Below, piece after piece: positions 34,904 through 45,122 of a DNA stretch of 64,000 bases. Positions within the stretch are counted from its first letter, which is position 1; each line of letters begins with the position of its first letter. The stretch spans positions 1-64,000 of the forward strand of contig CAMTDY010000001.1 in the NCBI GenBank assembly GCA_947070915.1. Direction: 5' to 3'. The position numbers and the translations under genes were made by a program. Below the pieces are notes generated by a model that was given only the letters and a program-made list of their open reading frames with translations, was not told where the DNA came from and did no database searches. The DNA comes from an uncultured Roseburia sp. GTDB lineage: Bacteria > Bacillota > Clostridia > Lachnospirales > Lachnospiraceae.

Positions 34904-36202
34904 ATGAAAAACAAAAACAGACTGTATAGGGGGATCGTGGCGGTCACGCTGTTTGCGGTCAGTCTTATTCTCACCGCCTGCGGCGGGGAATTTGCGGGAA
35001 GAGATGGTAGCCCTGCGGAAGTAGTATCTCAGGGGGCGGTATCCGGGGAAGCGGTGTCCGGCGCTGCAGTAGAGGAAGAGAAGGAAACAAACGGGAACCA
35101 GAAATGGAATGAGATACAGCAGATGGTTGCAGACATCTATCCATATCACAATTCCAGGTGTGTGTACATCCAGGGAGATGATAATAAGCTGGAGCAGAGG
35201 ACGCTGGAGGGAAAAATGATTCAGGCATTTTCAGTGCCGGGGCTGGAAAAAGAAGACGAAGGCTGGGGGATCGTGGCGGTCACGGATGATGAGATCCTGT
35301 ATACCGTGGATGGTTCCGATGATGATCCTAAAAATTTTTCGGAATTATGGAGCGTGCCCCTGGAGGAGACGGATGGAGAGGAAAGCCTGGCTCCGGAAAG
35401 GGCCCAGAAAATACTGGAAGGTAAGAATGTCGATGTCATCTACGCAGATTCGGACTACATCGCCATTCAATCGGATGCTTCAGGGTATTTTGACTATGAC
35501 CGGGAGAAGAAGGAAAAGATTGCTGTGGATATGGCTGACAGCGGACAGGTCTATGATACGGCGGATGAATATGTCGTGAAGCAGGGAATGGGAACTTCAG
35601 ATACCATCTTATTGTCAAAGAGATTGGAGAGATATGAACTTTGTGACCTGTATGTCCATAAAGTGGGATCGGGAAAGGTAAAAAAGATTCATGATGTGCA
35701 GAATGAGGACGAGGACGAATTGTACGAATTAACCAATGATTACGTCTATTTTGACAACTGGATCTTTTACTGCCTCGGTAAAGAGGTATGGTGCTATGAT
35801 GTGAAGCAGGAGGAAAAACAGCGGCTGCTGACAGAAGATATGCTGTCTTCTCTCTGGCAGGAAGATCCGGAAGGATATATTGAAAATATTTATGTGGATT
35901 CCAAAAAATTATATATTGAAGCACATACTCTGGATGGTAGAAAGGTATTTTCCTGTCCCTGGAGGCCGGGAGAAAAGAGGGAATGTAAATGGGAGAAAGG
36001 CTTGGACTCGTGCATGAAAAGGTTTCCAGAAGATGCGGCTGTGACCATCGAGACGATCCAGTCGGGGCGCTGTTTTTACACCGTAGAGACGGATATGGAT
36101 GATGGGAAACCATACTGTTATGATCTGGAACGGGGGACGAATCAGAAAGTCAGTAAGGATGATCCGGAATACTGCGCCTGGTGGTTTTGGGAAAATGGTT
36201 AA
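34904..36202 (+). CDS. lipoprotein of unknown function, shared-leader family member B
   Basis: 432 residues, paralog of the gene before it. MKNKNRLYRGIVAV leads to LTAC with Cys26, then GGEFAGRDGS and a linker VVSQGAVSGEAVSGAAV. The body repeats ADIYPYHNSRCVYIQ and RTLEGKMIQAFSVPGL and an ELWSVPL segment. Charged and acid-rich, with no catalytic motif seen. Intergenic gap 46 nt; likely one transcript with its neighbours. Divergence is greater in the body than in the leader. Confidence 0.78.
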   Translation: MKNKNRLYRGIVAVTLFAVSLILTACGGEFAGRDGSPAEVVSQGAVSGEAVSGAAVEEEKETNGNQKWNEIQQMVADIYPYHNSRCVYIQGDDNKLEQRTLEGKMIQAFSVPGLEKEDEGWGIVAVTDDEILYTVDGSDDDPKNFSELWSVPLEETDGEESLAPERAQKILEGKNVDVIYADSDYIAIQSDASGYFDYDREKKEKIAVDMADSGQVYDTADEYVVKQGMGTSDTILLSKRLERYELCDLYVHKVGSGKVKKIHDVQNEDEDELYELTNDYVYFDNWIFYCLGKEVWCYDVKQEEKQRLLTEDMLSSLWQEDPEGYIENIYVDSKKLYIEAHTLDGRKVFSCPWRPGEKRECKWEKGLDSCMKRFPEDAAVTIETIQSGRCFYTVETDMDDGKPYCYDLERGTNQKVSKDDPEYCAWWFWENG

Positions 36203-36219
36203 GGAGAGGTGGAGCAAGG

Positions 36220-37710
36220 ATGATGAAAAAAAGGATAGGTTTAATATTCAGTGTACTGGTGCTGGGCGGTGCCTGTGCCGGCCTGACTGCCTGCGGCGGG
36301 GAATTTGTGGGAAGGAATGATGATTCTACAGGAGTAGTTTCAAAGGGGGCGGTATCCGGGGAAGCGGTGTCTCCTCAGGCGGTGTCCGGCTCAGGCGTGT
36401 CCGGGGATAGGAAGCGGTCAAAGATGTATGCAAAGACTCCGGAGAATCTTACGGTGTCTTTTAAGATCATGGAGAAGACGGAACAGGGGTATCGTGCCAG
36501 GGTAAAGATCAGTCCAGAAGAGGACGGCTTATGGGACTGGGAACTTTATCTGGAGCTGGAGGACGAGATCACGGAGATTACCGGGGCAGAGATTGTGTCC
36601 CATGAGGGAAACCGTTATATCATCAGGGGGACGGAAGGGAACCGGGATATTAAAATATACGAAGATGGTTACTTTGACGTGTCAGTATCCTGCCAGGATC
36701 AGATTCATGAACCAGAAGTATGTTATCTTACCCGGCAGGAAGATTATATGGGGAAACAGGATTATGAATGCAAGACTACAAACGTAGAGAGAACAGGGGA
36801 TTCTGTAAAGGGAAGGCTGGTACTGGCAAATCTTTCAGAGAAAAAAGCTGGGAAATGGCTGCTTCATCTGGAGACATATGGTATGAAGATCAACTCTCTG
36901 GAGGGGGCGCGTATCGTCTGGGAGGAAGAAGACGAGGAGGGATCAGAACATTATTATGATATCTGTGGAGAGGACAGCAGGCAGGATCTGGGCGCCGGGG
37001 AAAGGATGGAGATCGCGTTTACTGCGGAGGCACAAAAGGAGAAGGCAGGGGTTGGTAAGGAATTCGAGATATTCAAACAGGTGGATACGGAAATTGACTG
37101 GGGTTATTACGAGATGGAGTATGGAGCCAGATATGGAAAGATGGATCGATATCTGGTGGGGGATTCTGTCAAAGGTGTGGATCTGTTTTTTGTCTTTGAG
37201 GAAAAGAATAAGGACAGCTATCGTGCCACGGCAGAATTGACGAATGTGATGCAAGATTCCATCGCTGATTGGGAGATCTGTCTGGAGTGCGAAGATGAGA
37301 TCGAAGAAATATCCGGGGCAGAGATTGTCTCCCATGAGGGAAAAGAGTACTGGATCCGGGCAAAGGACCGGAAAAAATGGATCCCTTCCTATGGTATGGT
37401 GACTTTTCAGGTAAAAGTATCCTGTACAGAGAAGATTCATCCTTTAGGGAAAGTCTATCTGGTAAAAGCGCGGTTTCAAGGCGGGGAGGCGAAGACAGAA
37501 GATGGCAGGAAAGAGATCCGGATCCGGGCAAAGGATCTGAAAGAAGCGGCGGGGCCCTGCTGGCTTCCTTATGATATCTTATACGAAAAAGACCAGTCGG
37601 CCACAAATAAGTACTGGGAAAGAACCTATGACCTGGATGATTTTGAGACCTATGAGGAATATAAAGCTTATGTAGACCGGAATGAGTGGGGAAAGAAAAT
37701 GGGCAGATAA
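36220..37710 (+). CDS. lipoprotein with three CBM2-like repeats, shared-leader family member C
   Basis: About 496 residues. The leader reads MMKKRIGLIFSVLVLGG to LTAC (Cys25), then GGEFVGRNDDS and the linker VVSKGAVSGEAVSPQAV, nearly the same as member B. The body is different: three units near residues 70-160, 175-265 and 310-405. Units 1 and 3 share DWExxLExEDEIxEIxGAEIVSHEG and a FxVxVSC strand, which resemble cellulose-binding CBM2-type folds; unit 2 is a diverged form (GKWLLHLETYGMKI). Predicted cell-surface carbohydrate-binding lipoprotein; binding is inferred. Starts 17 nt after member B. Confidence 0.75.
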   Translation: MMKKRIGLIFSVLVLGGACAGLTACGGEFVGRNDDSTGVVSKGAVSGEAVSPQAVSGSGVSGDRKRSKMYAKTPENLTVSFKIMEKTEQGYRARVKISPEEDGLWDWELYLELEDEITEITGAEIVSHEGNRYIIRGTEGNRDIKIYEDGYFDVSVSCQDQIHEPEVCYLTRQEDYMGKQDYECKTTNVERTGDSVKGRLVLANLSEKKAGKWLLHLETYGMKINSLEGARIVWEEEDEEGSEHYYDICGEDSRQDLGAGERMEIAFTAEAQKEKAGVGKEFEIFKQVDTEIDWGYYEMEYGARYGKMDRYLVGDSVKGVDLFFVFEEKNKDSYRATAELTNVMQDSIADWEICLECEDEIEEISGAEIVSHEGKEYWIRAKDRKKWIPSYGMVTFQVKVSCTEKIHPLGKVYLVKARFQGGEAKTEDGRKEIRIRAKDLKEAAGPCWLPYDILYEKDQSATNKYWERTYDLDDFETYEEYKAYVDRNEWGKKMGR

Positions 37711-37731
37711 ACAAAAGATACAGCTTGTCAT

Positions 37732-37786
37732 AAAACCTTCCTTTTTTGCATATACTTACCATAGTATGTATGAAATGGAGGGTTTT
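37732..37786 (+). promoter_or_regulatory. possible start-sequestering stem before PFOR 2
   Basis: AAAACCTTCC (37732-37741) can pair with GGAGGGTTTT (37777-37786) with one G-T pair. The right arm is the ribosome site of the gene and is followed by T residues up to the ATG. An inner ATACT/AGTAT pair lies in the loop. Whether the left arm is transcribed depends on the unknown start site. Confidence 0.4.
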
Positions 37787-37788
37787 TT

Positions 37789-40700
37789 ATGTCTGAAAAT
37801 AAGAGAAGCAAAAAGACAATGGATGGAAATATGGCTGCGGCCCATGTTTCCTATGCCTTTACTGAGGCGGCCGCAATCTATCCGATCACACCGTCTTCGC
37901 CCATGGCAGATTATGTGGATCTGTGGGCAAATGAGGGTTTGAAAAACATATTTGGACAACCTGTGATGATGAGCGAGATGCAGTCAGAAGCGGGAGCGGC
38001 GGGAGCGCTTCACGGATCACTGCAGGCGGGAGCGCTGTCTACAACCTATACCGCTTCCCAGGGGCTTTTGTTGATGGTTCCCAACATGTATAAGATGGCA
38101 GGAGAACTTTTGCCGGCGGTGATCCATGTATCCGCCAGGGCGCTGGCGAGCCATGCCCTTTCGATCTTTGGCGACCACTCGGATGTATATGCCTGCCGCC
38201 AGACAGGATTTGCCATGCTGTGTGCCGGTAATGTGCAGGAGGTAATGGATCTGGGAGCCGTGGCACATCTGGCCGCCATCGAGGGACGGGTTCCTTTTCT
38301 TCACTTCTTTGATGGGTTCCGCACCTCTCATGAAATCCAGAAGATCGAGGTGTGGGATTACAAGGATCTGAAGGAAATGTGTCCCATGGACGCGGTCCGT
38401 GAATACCGGAAGAGGGCGCTGAACCCGAATCATCCGGTACAGCGTGGAACCGCCCAGAATCCGGATATCTTTTTCCAGGTACGGGAGGCATGCAATCCCT
38501 ACTATGACAGACTGCCACAGATCGTGGAAAAATATATGCAGAAAGTCAACGAGAAGGCAGGGACGGATTATAAACTTTTCAATTACTATGGCGATCTCGA
38601 TGCAAAGAAAGTCATCATTGCCATGGGTTCGGTTTGTGACGCCACAGAGGAGACCATTGACTACCTGAGAGGAAAGGGAGAAAAGGTGGGACTGGTCAAG
38701 GTGCGCCTGTTCCGTCCTTTCAGTGCCGAACATTTGATCCAGGCGCTGCCGGCTACGGTGGAACAGATCACGGTATTAGACCGCAGCAAAGAGCCAGGGG
38801 CCCAGGGAGAGGCGCTGTATCTGGATGTGGTAGCGGCGCTGAAAGACAGCCGGTTCCAGAATGTACCGGTCTATGGCGGACGATATGGCCTTGGTTCCAA
38901 AGACACCTATCCTTCCGATCTGCTGGCGGTATATCACAATGAGGCGAAGAAAAAATTTACCATCGGCATCGTGGATGATGTGACAAATCTTTCCCTGGAG
39001 CGCACCGAAAGCCCCCATACGGCGCCGGAAGGGACAACCAGCTGTAAGTTCTGGGGCATGGGTGCCGATGGAACGGTGGGTGCCAATAAAAATTCCATCA
39101 AAATCATCGGAGATAACACCGATAAATATGTACAGGCATATTTTGACTACGACTCTAAGAAATCCGGTGGCGTAACCATTTCCCACCTGCGTTTTGGAGA
39201 TCAGCCCATCAAGTCCTCCTATCTGATCGATAAAGCAGATTTTGTGGCCTGCCACATGCCGGCATATATCCGCAAATACCATATGGTCCAGGATCTCAAA
39301 CCGAAGGGATCTTTCCTCCTGAACTGTGCCTGGAGTGCAGAAGAGTTAGAAGAGGCCCTTCCGGGACAGGTAAAACGCTATATTGCGGAAAATGACATTC
39401 ACCTGTATACCATCGACGGATTTAAACTGGGCAAGGAAATCGGTCTTGGGGGGCGAATCAATACCATCCTGCAGGCAGCATTTTTCGTTATATCTGGTAT
39501 TATTCCGAAGGATGAGGCTATTGAGCACATGAAGACAGCGGCCAAGAAAACCTATTCCAAAAAGGGCGATGACATCGTGGAGATGAACTATCGTGCCATT
39601 GAAGCAGGGGCAGAAAAGTTTGTGGAGATACCCGTGCCGGAGAGCTGGAAACAGGCAGAAGAAGAGGATATTACCGACAAAATGAGCGGCGTCAATGACG
39701 ACTTGATGGAGTACGTTAATGATATCCAGAGCAAGATCAATTCCCAGCAGGGCAATGACCTGCCGGTGTCGGCATTTAAAAAATATGTGGACGGAACGGT
39801 GCCTCTTGGATCTGCGGCTTATGAAAAGCGTGGTGTGGGAATCGATGTACCCCGGTGGAATCCGGATGGATGTATCCAGTGTAATTTCTGTTCCTATGTC
39901 TGTCCTCATGCCTGCATCCGACCGCTAGCTCTGGACGAAGAGACGGAAAAGGAAGCGCCAGAGGGAACGATTACGGATATGAACGGCATCGAAGGTATGA
40001 AATTTGCTGTGACTATTTCCCCGCTGGATTGTACCGGATGCGGCAACTGCGCCAACGTATGTCCGGGAAATAAGCGCAATGACGTATTGAAGATGATTTC
40101 TGTGGATGAGGGAATGTATCAGCAGAAACTCTTTGACTACGGTGTCAATATTAAGACGCCGGAGAAAGTGTTAGAAAAATTCAAAGTGGATACGGTGAAG
40201 GGAAGCCAGTTTAAGAAACCGCTTCTGGAGTTTTCCGGCGCCTGTGCCGGCTGCGGGGAGACCCAGTATGCCAAACTGGCGACCCAGATGTTTGGAGACC
40301 GCATGTATATCGCTAATGCCACCGGTTGTTCTTCCATCTGGGGCGGATCATCTCCGGCATCTGCCTATACGGTGAACCACGACGGCGAAGGACCAGCATG
40401 GGCAAATTCTCTCTTTGAAGACAATGCAGAGTTTGGCTTTGGTATGGAGCTGGCACAGAGAACCCTGCGCAATAAAGTGATCTCTGCTGTCAAAGAGCTG
40501 AGCGGCCAGTCGGTTTCCATCAGCGATAAGGCAAAGGAAAAGATGAGCGCATATCTGGAGACACTGGAAGACGGCTCAGCGAACAAAACGGCTACCAGGG
40601 AAATGCTGGAAGTGCTGGAGCAGGAGAAGATCTCTGGCGAGGCGGCGGAGACGATCTTAGAGTACCGGGATTTTGCGTCAAAGAAGTCCCAGTGGATTTT

Positions 40701-41325
40701 CGGCGGTGACGGATGGGCATATGATATCGGTTACGGTGGACTGGACCACGTGATTGCCAGTGGCCAGGACGTCAACATTCTCGTATTTGACACAGAGGTT
40801 TATTCCAATACTGGAGGGCAGGCATCCAAATCCACGCCGATGGGAGCCATCGCCCAGTTCGCGGCAGGTGGTAAGGAAATTAAGAAGAAAGATCTGGCAG
40901 CAGTGGCGATGAGCTATGGCTATGTGTATGTGGCACAGGTGGCCATGGGCGCGGATATGGCTCAGACGGTCAAGGCATTTGAGGAGGCAGAGCGCTATCC
41001 GGGCCCATCTCTGATCATTGCCTATGCCCCGTGTATCAACCACGGAATCCGCATCGGCATGGGAAATTCCATGGATGAGGAGAAAAAGGCGGTGGAGACA
41101 GGATACTGGCATCTGTTCCGTTTCAATCCGGAGCTGGCAGAGCAGGGCAAGAATCCATTTATCCTGGATTCCAGGGAACCGAAGGGAGGATTCCAGGAAT
41201 TCCTTATGGGCGAAGTGCGTTATAACCGCCTGATGCGGTCGGATCCGGAGCGGGCGAAGAGACTTTTTGAAAAAGCAGAAAAGGACGCAGCTGAGAAATA
41301 CAAGAGACTTGCACAAATGTCATAA
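37789..41325 (+). CDS. nifJ: pyruvate:ferredoxin (flavodoxin) oxidoreductase, paralog 2
   Basis: 1178 residues, full length. Same reaction and layout as paralog 1: [14 protein letters not shown] near the start, [13 protein letters not shown], ferredoxin-type motifs [11 protein letters not shown] (about residue 695) and [11 protein letters not shown] (about 748), [10 protein letters not shown], and the thiamine pyrophosphate block [10 protein letters not shown] (about 972) with EVYSNTGGQ. Codon choice is less biased than in paralog 1, suggesting lower or conditional expression. The gene stands between the lipoprotein block and asnS. It could act on another 2-keto acid or in another growth state; the pyruvate assignment is by family. 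Confidence 0.96.
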   Translation: MSENKRSKKTMDGNMAAAHVSYAFTEAAAIYPITPSSPMADYVDLWANEGLKNIFGQPVMMSEMQSEAGAAGALHGSLQAGALSTTYTASQGLLLMVPNMYKMAGELLPAVIHVSARALASHALSIFGDHSDVYACRQTGFAMLCAGNVQEVMDLGAVAHLAAIEGRVPFLHFFDGFRTSHEIQKIEVWDYKDLKEMCPMDAVREYRKRALNPNHPVQRGTAQNPDIFFQVREACNPYYDRLPQIVEKYMQKVNEKAGTDYKLFNYYGDLDAKKVIIAMGSVCDATEETIDYLRGKGEKVGLVKVRLFRPFSAEHLIQALPATVEQITVLDRSKEPGAQGEALYLDVVAALKDSRFQNVPVYGGRYGLGSKDTYPSDLLAVYHNEAKKKFTIGIVDDVTNLSLERTESPHTAPEGTTSCKFWGMGADGTVGANKNSIKIIGDNTDKYVQAYFDYDSKKSGGVTISHLRFGDQPIKSSYLIDKADFVACHMPAYIRKYHMVQDLKPKGSFLLNCAWSAEELEEALPGQVKRYIAENDIHLYTIDGFKLGKEIGLGGRINTILQAAFFVISGIIPKDEAIEHMKTAAKKTYSKKGDDIVEMNYRAIEAGAEKFVEIPVPESWKQAEEEDITDKMSGVNDDLMEYVNDIQSKINSQQGNDLPVSAFKKYVDGTVPLGSAAYEKRGVGIDVPRWNPDGCIQCNFCSYVCPHACIRPLALDEETEKEAPEGTITDMNGIEGMKFAVTISPLDCTGCGNCANVCPGNKRNDVLKMISVDEGMYQQKLFDYGVNIKTPEKVLEKFKVDTVKGSQFKKPLLEFSGACAGCGETQYAKLATQMFGDRMYIANATGCSSIWGGSSPASAYTVNHDGEGPAWANSLFEDNAEFGFGMELAQRTLRNKVISAVKELSGQSVSISDKAKEKMSAYLETLEDGSANKTATREMLEVLEQEKISGEAAETILEYRDFASKKSQWIFGGDGWAYDIGYGGLDHVIASGQDVNILVFDTEVYSNTGGQASKSTPMGAIAQFAAGGKEIKKKDLAAVAMSYGYVYVAQVAMGADMAQTVKAFEEAERYPGPSLIIAYAPCINHGIRIGMGNSMDEEKKAVETGYWHLFRFNPELAEQGKNPFILDSREPKGGFQEFLMGEVRYNRLMRSDPERAKRLFEKAEKDAAEKYKRLAQMS

Positions 41326-41357
41326 ATCGTGTAAACTATGCATAAGAGAAATTTTGA

Positions 41358-41389
41358 CAGCTGTCCCCGGCGAAAGCCGGGAACGGCTG
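41358..41389 (+). other. strong GAAA-loop hairpin in the asnS leader
   Basis: CAGCTGTCCCCGGC (41358-41371) pairs with GCCGGGAACGGCTG (41376-41389), 14 positions with one mismatch, closed by a GAAA tetraloop. No T run follows, so it is not an ordinary terminator; it may be a leader structure or processing site. Confidence 0.6.
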
Positions 41390-41416
41390 CGTACATATTA
41401 TATGGAGGAATTTGAA

Positions 41417-42808
41417 ATGGAACTTACAAGTATACGGAGCCTGTTCCGTAACAAAGATGAATACACTGGCAGGGAGGTTACTGTTGGCGGCTGGATACGA
41501 AGTATCCGGGATTCCAAGACTTTTGGTTTTATTGTGATCAACGATGGTACTTTTTTTGAGCCGCTGCAGGTGGTCTACAGTGACAAACTGGACAATTTTG
41601 ACATCATATCCAGACTGAATGTGGGAGCAGCCATTATCGTGAGAGGAACGCTGGTGGAGACGCCAAATGCCAAACAGCCATTTGAGATACAGGCAGAGAG
41701 CGTGGAAGTGGAGGGACCATCTACCGGGGAATACCCATTGCAGAAGAAGCGCCACAGCTTTGAATATCTGCGGACGATCTCCCACCTGAGACCGAGGACC
41801 AATACTTTTCAGGCTGTATTTCGTGTGCGCTCCCTGATCGCTTACGCGATCCATAAATTTTTCCAGGAACGGGAATTTGTTTATGTGCATACGCCGCTGA
41901 TCACCGGCAGTGACTGTGAGGGCGCCGGGGAGATGTTCCGGGTGACGACGCTGGATCTGGAGAATCTGCCGAAGACGCCGGAGGGGAGCATCGACTATGC
42001 CCAGGATTTCTTTGGAAAAGAGACCAACCTTACCGTAAGCGGCCAGCTCAACGGTGAAACCTTCGCCCAGGCGTTTAAAAATATTTATACCTTTGGACCG
42101 ACATTCCGGGCGGAAAACTCCAATACCACCCGTCATGCCGCCGAGTTCTGGATGATTGAACCGGAAATCGCATTTGCCGATCTGAAGGATGATATGATGC
42201 TGGCGGAGAGCATGTTAAAGTATGTGATTCGTTATGTTCTGGATCATGCACCGGAGGAGATGAATTTCTTTAACAGTTTTGTGGACAAGGGACTCATTGA
42301 CCGCCTTAAGCATGTAGAACAGTCGGAATTTGCCCATGTGACTTATACAGAAGCCATTGAGATCCTAGAAAAAAATAATGACCGTTTCGAGTATAAAGTA
42401 TGCTGGGGGGCGGATCTCCAGACAGAACACGAGAGATATCTCACCGAAGAGGTGTATAAGCGCCCGGTATTTGTCACAGACTATCCGAAGGAGATCAAGG
42501 CGTTTTATATGAAACTCAACGAGGATGGAAAAACTGTGGCGGCCATGGACTGTCTCGTTCCGGGCATCGGTGAGATCATCGGCGGCAGCCAGAGGGAGGA
42601 TGACTATGACAAACTGGTGAAGCGCATGGAGGAGTGCGGTCTGAACCAGGAGGATTATGAGTTCTATCTGGACCTGAGAAAATACGGTTCCACAAGGCAT
42701 GCCGGATTCGGTCTTGGTTTTGAGCGATGCGTGATGTATCTGACCGGCATGCAGAATATCCGCGATGTGGTTCCGTTCCCGAGAACGGTCAAAAACTGTG
42801 AACTTTAA
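41417..42808 (+). CDS. asnS: asparaginyl-tRNA synthetase
   Basis: 463 residues, cytosolic class II synthetase. N-terminal OB-fold anticodon-binding domain ([18 protein letters not shown]), then class II motifs: motif 2 [21 protein letters not shown] and motif 3 [15 protein letters not shown]. It charges tRNA-Asn. The start at 41417 follows GGAGGA at 7 nt; longer frames run back into the PFOR gene. Next downstream is asnA, so asparagine synthesis and charging are side by side. No T-box-like leader could be recognised. Confidence 0.96.
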   Translation: MELTSIRSLFRNKDEYTGREVTVGGWIRSIRDSKTFGFIVINDGTFFEPLQVVYSDKLDNFDIISRLNVGAAIIVRGTLVETPNAKQPFEIQAESVEVEGPSTGEYPLQKKRHSFEYLRTISHLRPRTNTFQAVFRVRSLIAYAIHKFFQEREFVYVHTPLITGSDCEGAGEMFRVTTLDLENLPKTPEGSIDYAQDFFGKETNLTVSGQLNGETFAQAFKNIYTFGPTFRAENSNTTRHAAEFWMIEPEIAFADLKDDMMLAESMLKYVIRYVLDHAPEEMNFFNSFVDKGLIDRLKHVEQSEFAHVTYTEAIEILEKNNDRFEYKVCWGADLQTEHERYLTEEVYKRPVFVTDYPKEIKAFYMKLNEDGKTVAAMDCLVPGIGEIIGGSQREDDYDKLVKRMEECGLNQEDYEFYLDLRKYGSTRHAGFGLGFERCVMYLTGMQNIRDVVPFPRTVKNCEL

Positions 42809-42816
42809 GAGAAGGA

Positions 42817-42870
42817 AGAGCGAAAAGTAAACTTTCGCTCTGCAAGTTTGTGCGTGCACGCCCAAACTTG
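42817..42870 (+). other. hairpin array between asnS and asnA
   Basis: Two perfect stems in a row: AGAGCGAAA with TTTCGCTCT (42817-42841) and CAAGTTTG with CAAACTTG (42843-42870), the latter with the palindrome GCGTGCACGC in its loop. A third weak pair TGCAC/GTGC precedes the asnA ribosome site. Confidence 0.6.
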
Positions 42871-42913
42871 TGTGATGCACAAAAAGACGTGCGCAAAAAT
42901 AAGGAGGAAGAAT

Positions 42914-43921
42914 ATGAATTTGCAAATACCAGAGAATTACCAGTCTCCATTGTCGATCCGGGAGACCGAGGAGGCAATTAAAAAAGTAAAAGATTTTTTT
43001 GAGAAAGCACTGGCGGTGAACCTGAACCTCACCAGGGTGTCAGCACCACTTTTTGTTGCGCCGGAGACGGGACTGAATGATGACCTGAACGGCGTAGAGC
43101 GTCCAGTGGCTTTCGGTATCCGGGAGCAGGAGGAGAGAGAGGTGGAGATCGTCCATTCTCTCGCTAAATGGAAACGCCATGCATTAAAACGCTATGGTTT
43201 TGAAAAGGGAGAAGGGCTGTATACAGATATGAATGCCATCCGCCGGGATGAGGACACGGACAACGTTCATTCTATTTTTGTGGACCAGTGGGACTGGGAG
43301 CGGATCATTGATCCCTCCGAGCGAAATATCGACACCTTAAAGGCCATTGTAAAGAAAGTATATCAGTCTCTGGAGGAGACCGAGGACTACATGTCCATCA
43401 AATATCCTTACATAAAGAAGTCGCTGCCCCAGAATATTACCTTTATTTCCACTCAGGAGCTGGAGGACCAGTATCCGGATCAGTCACCAAAGGAGAGGGA
43501 ATATCTTGCGGCAAAAGAACACGGCGCCATTTTCCTGATGCAGATCGGAGATAAGCTGGCTTCCGGAGAGCCCCATGACGGCAGGGCGCCGGATTATGAC
43601 GACTGGTCGCTGAACGGGGATATCATTGTATATTATCCGGTGCTGGATATAGCTTTGGAGCTCTCTTCCATGGGGATCCGTGTGGATGAAAAAGCGCTGA
43701 AGGACCAGCTGGCGAAAGCGGGCTGCGAAGAGCGCAGCAAACTGCCTTTCCAGAAGGAGATTCTGGAGGGAACACTTCCCTATACCATCGGGGGAGGGAT
43801 CGGGCAGTCCAGGATCTGTATGTTCTTTCTGAAAAAGGCCCATATTGGAGAGGTTCAGTCCTCCATCTGGCCGGAAGAGATTATGAAAGAGGCAGAAGAA
43901 AAAGGACTTCAGATACTATAA
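42914..43921 (+). CDS. asnA: aspartate--ammonia ligase (asparagine synthetase A)
   Basis: 335 residues. It makes asparagine from aspartate, ammonia and ATP; the fold is related to class II aminoacyl-tRNA synthetases. Family blocks: FFEKALAVNLNLTRVSAPLFV, DDLNGVERPVAF, YTDMNAIRRDE, DQWDWE, and the C-terminal GGGIGQSRICMF. The ATG at 42914 follows AAGGAGGAAGAAT; the longer frame from 42848 would translate the intercistronic hairpins and is rejected. Sits 105 nt after asnS and likely shares its transcript. Confidence 0.96.
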   Translation: MNLQIPENYQSPLSIRETEEAIKKVKDFFEKALAVNLNLTRVSAPLFVAPETGLNDDLNGVERPVAFGIREQEEREVEIVHSLAKWKRHALKRYGFEKGEGLYTDMNAIRRDEDTDNVHSIFVDQWDWERIIDPSERNIDTLKAIVKKVYQSLEETEDYMSIKYPYIKKSLPQNITFISTQELEDQYPDQSPKEREYLAAKEHGAIFLMQIGDKLASGEPHDGRAPDYDDWSLNGDIIVYYPVLDIALELSSMGIRVDEKALKDQLAKAGCEERSKLPFQKEILEGTLPYTIGGGIGQSRICMFFLKKAHIGEVQSSIWPEEIMKEAEEKGLQIL

Positions 43922-43943
43922 TACGCAGAGAATGGAGGAAATC

Positions 43944-45122
43944 ATGGAAAACTTTACGTTTTATGCACCTACTTATTTTGATTTCGGAAAAGGAGCAGAA
44001 CAGCATGTGGGAGAGCTGGTCCGCAGGTTTGGCGGAAACAAGGTGCTCTTTCATTACGGGGGCGGCTCCATTAAAAGATCTGGTCTCTATGATACCGTTA
44101 AGAAATGTCTGGAAGCAGAGGGCATTGCTTATGTAGAGCTTGGCGGCGTCAAACCCAATCCCCGCAGCGGGCTTGTGTACGAAGGGATCGAACTCTGCCG
44201 GAGAGAGGGCGTGGACTTTATACTGGCTGTGGGCGGCGGGAGTGTCATCGATTCTTCTAAGGCCATTGCCGCTGGGTGCTGCTACGACGGAGACTTCTGG
44301 GACTTTTATTCTGGAAAAGCAAAGATCCAGCAGGCGCTTCCTGTGGGGACGATCCTCACCATTGCGGCGGCGGGTTCTGAGGGTTCTACCAACACGGTGA
44401 TCACAAATGAGGAGACGGGGTATAAAAAAGGGGCCGGCTCCGATGTGCTGCGCCCGAAGTTTTCCATATTGAATCCGGAATTCACCTGCTCCCTGCCGCC
44501 CTATCAGACGGCGGCGGGGGCTACCGATATTATGATTCATATATGCGAGCGGTATTTTTCCAATACCGAAGAGGTGGAGATCACCGACAGGCTCTGTGAG
44601 GCGGTGTTAAAGACGATGATCCACGAGGCGCCGCGGGTGATCGAAGATCCCCAGAACTACGATGCCAGGGCCAATATCATGTGGGCGGGAATGCTTGCCC
44701 ACAATAATGTGTGCGGTGTGGGCAGGGTACAGGACTGGGCGAGCCACCATATCGAGCACGAGCTCTCGGCGCTCTATGATGTAACCCATGGTGCAGGGCT
44801 GGCGGTGATCGCTCCTGCCTGGATGCGGTATGTACTGAAGACCAATCCTCACAAGCTGGTTCAGTTTGCTGAGCGGGTGTGGGATATCGAGCCCCAGGAG
44901 AATGACGAGAAGACCGCTTTGAAGGGCATAGAGGCCTTTGAGCGCTTTTTGAAGAACATCGGCATGCCGCTGACCTTTGCAGAGATCGGAGCCGATGAAA
45001 AAGATGCGGAGCTTATGACCAGTAAGCTTCTGAGCACAAAGGATACCGAGGGAAATTATGTGAAGCTCCGGGCAGAGGATGTCATGAAGATTTATCATTA
45101 TGCGGCGACAGGAGAGATGTAG
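43944..45122 (+). CDS. iron-containing alcohol dehydrogenase (YqhD/butanol dehydrogenase-like)
   Basis: About 392 residues. NAD(P)-binding GGGSVIDSSKAIA region; metal ligands are expected from GATDIMIHICE, the DWASHHIEHEL segment and VTHGAGLAV. It interconverts alcohols and aldehydes, using NADPH in YqhD/BdhA relatives, as part of fermentation or aldehyde detoxification. ATG at 43944 has GGAGG upstream; a second ATG at 43932 lies on the ribosome site itself. Its stop TAG is directly followed by the ATG of the sigma-like gene, so the two are coupled. Confidence 0.92.
   Translation: MENFTFYAPTYFDFGKGAEQHVGELVRRFGGNKVLFHYGGGSIKRSGLYDTVKKCLEAEGIAYVELGGVKPNPRSGLVYEGIELCRREGVDFILAVGGGSVIDSSKAIAAGCCYDGDFWDFYSGKAKIQQALPVGTILTIAAAGSEGSTNTVITNEETGYKKGAGSDVLRPKFSILNPEFTCSLPPYQTAAGATDIMIHICERYFSNTEEVEITDRLCEAVLKTMIHEAPRVIEDPQNYDARANIMWAGMLAHNNVCGVGRVQDWASHHIEHELSALYDVTHGAGLAVIAPAWMRYVLKTNPHKLVQFAERVWDIEPQENDEKTALKGIEAFERFLKNIGMPLTFAEIGADEKDAELMTSKLLSTKDTEGNYVKLRAEDVMKIYHYAATGEM

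Noticed and set aside
41326..41416. T-box or other riboswitch before asnS
   Set aside because: The leader is under 100 nt, and no T-box sequence or antiterminator pair is seen; only a GAAA hairpin.
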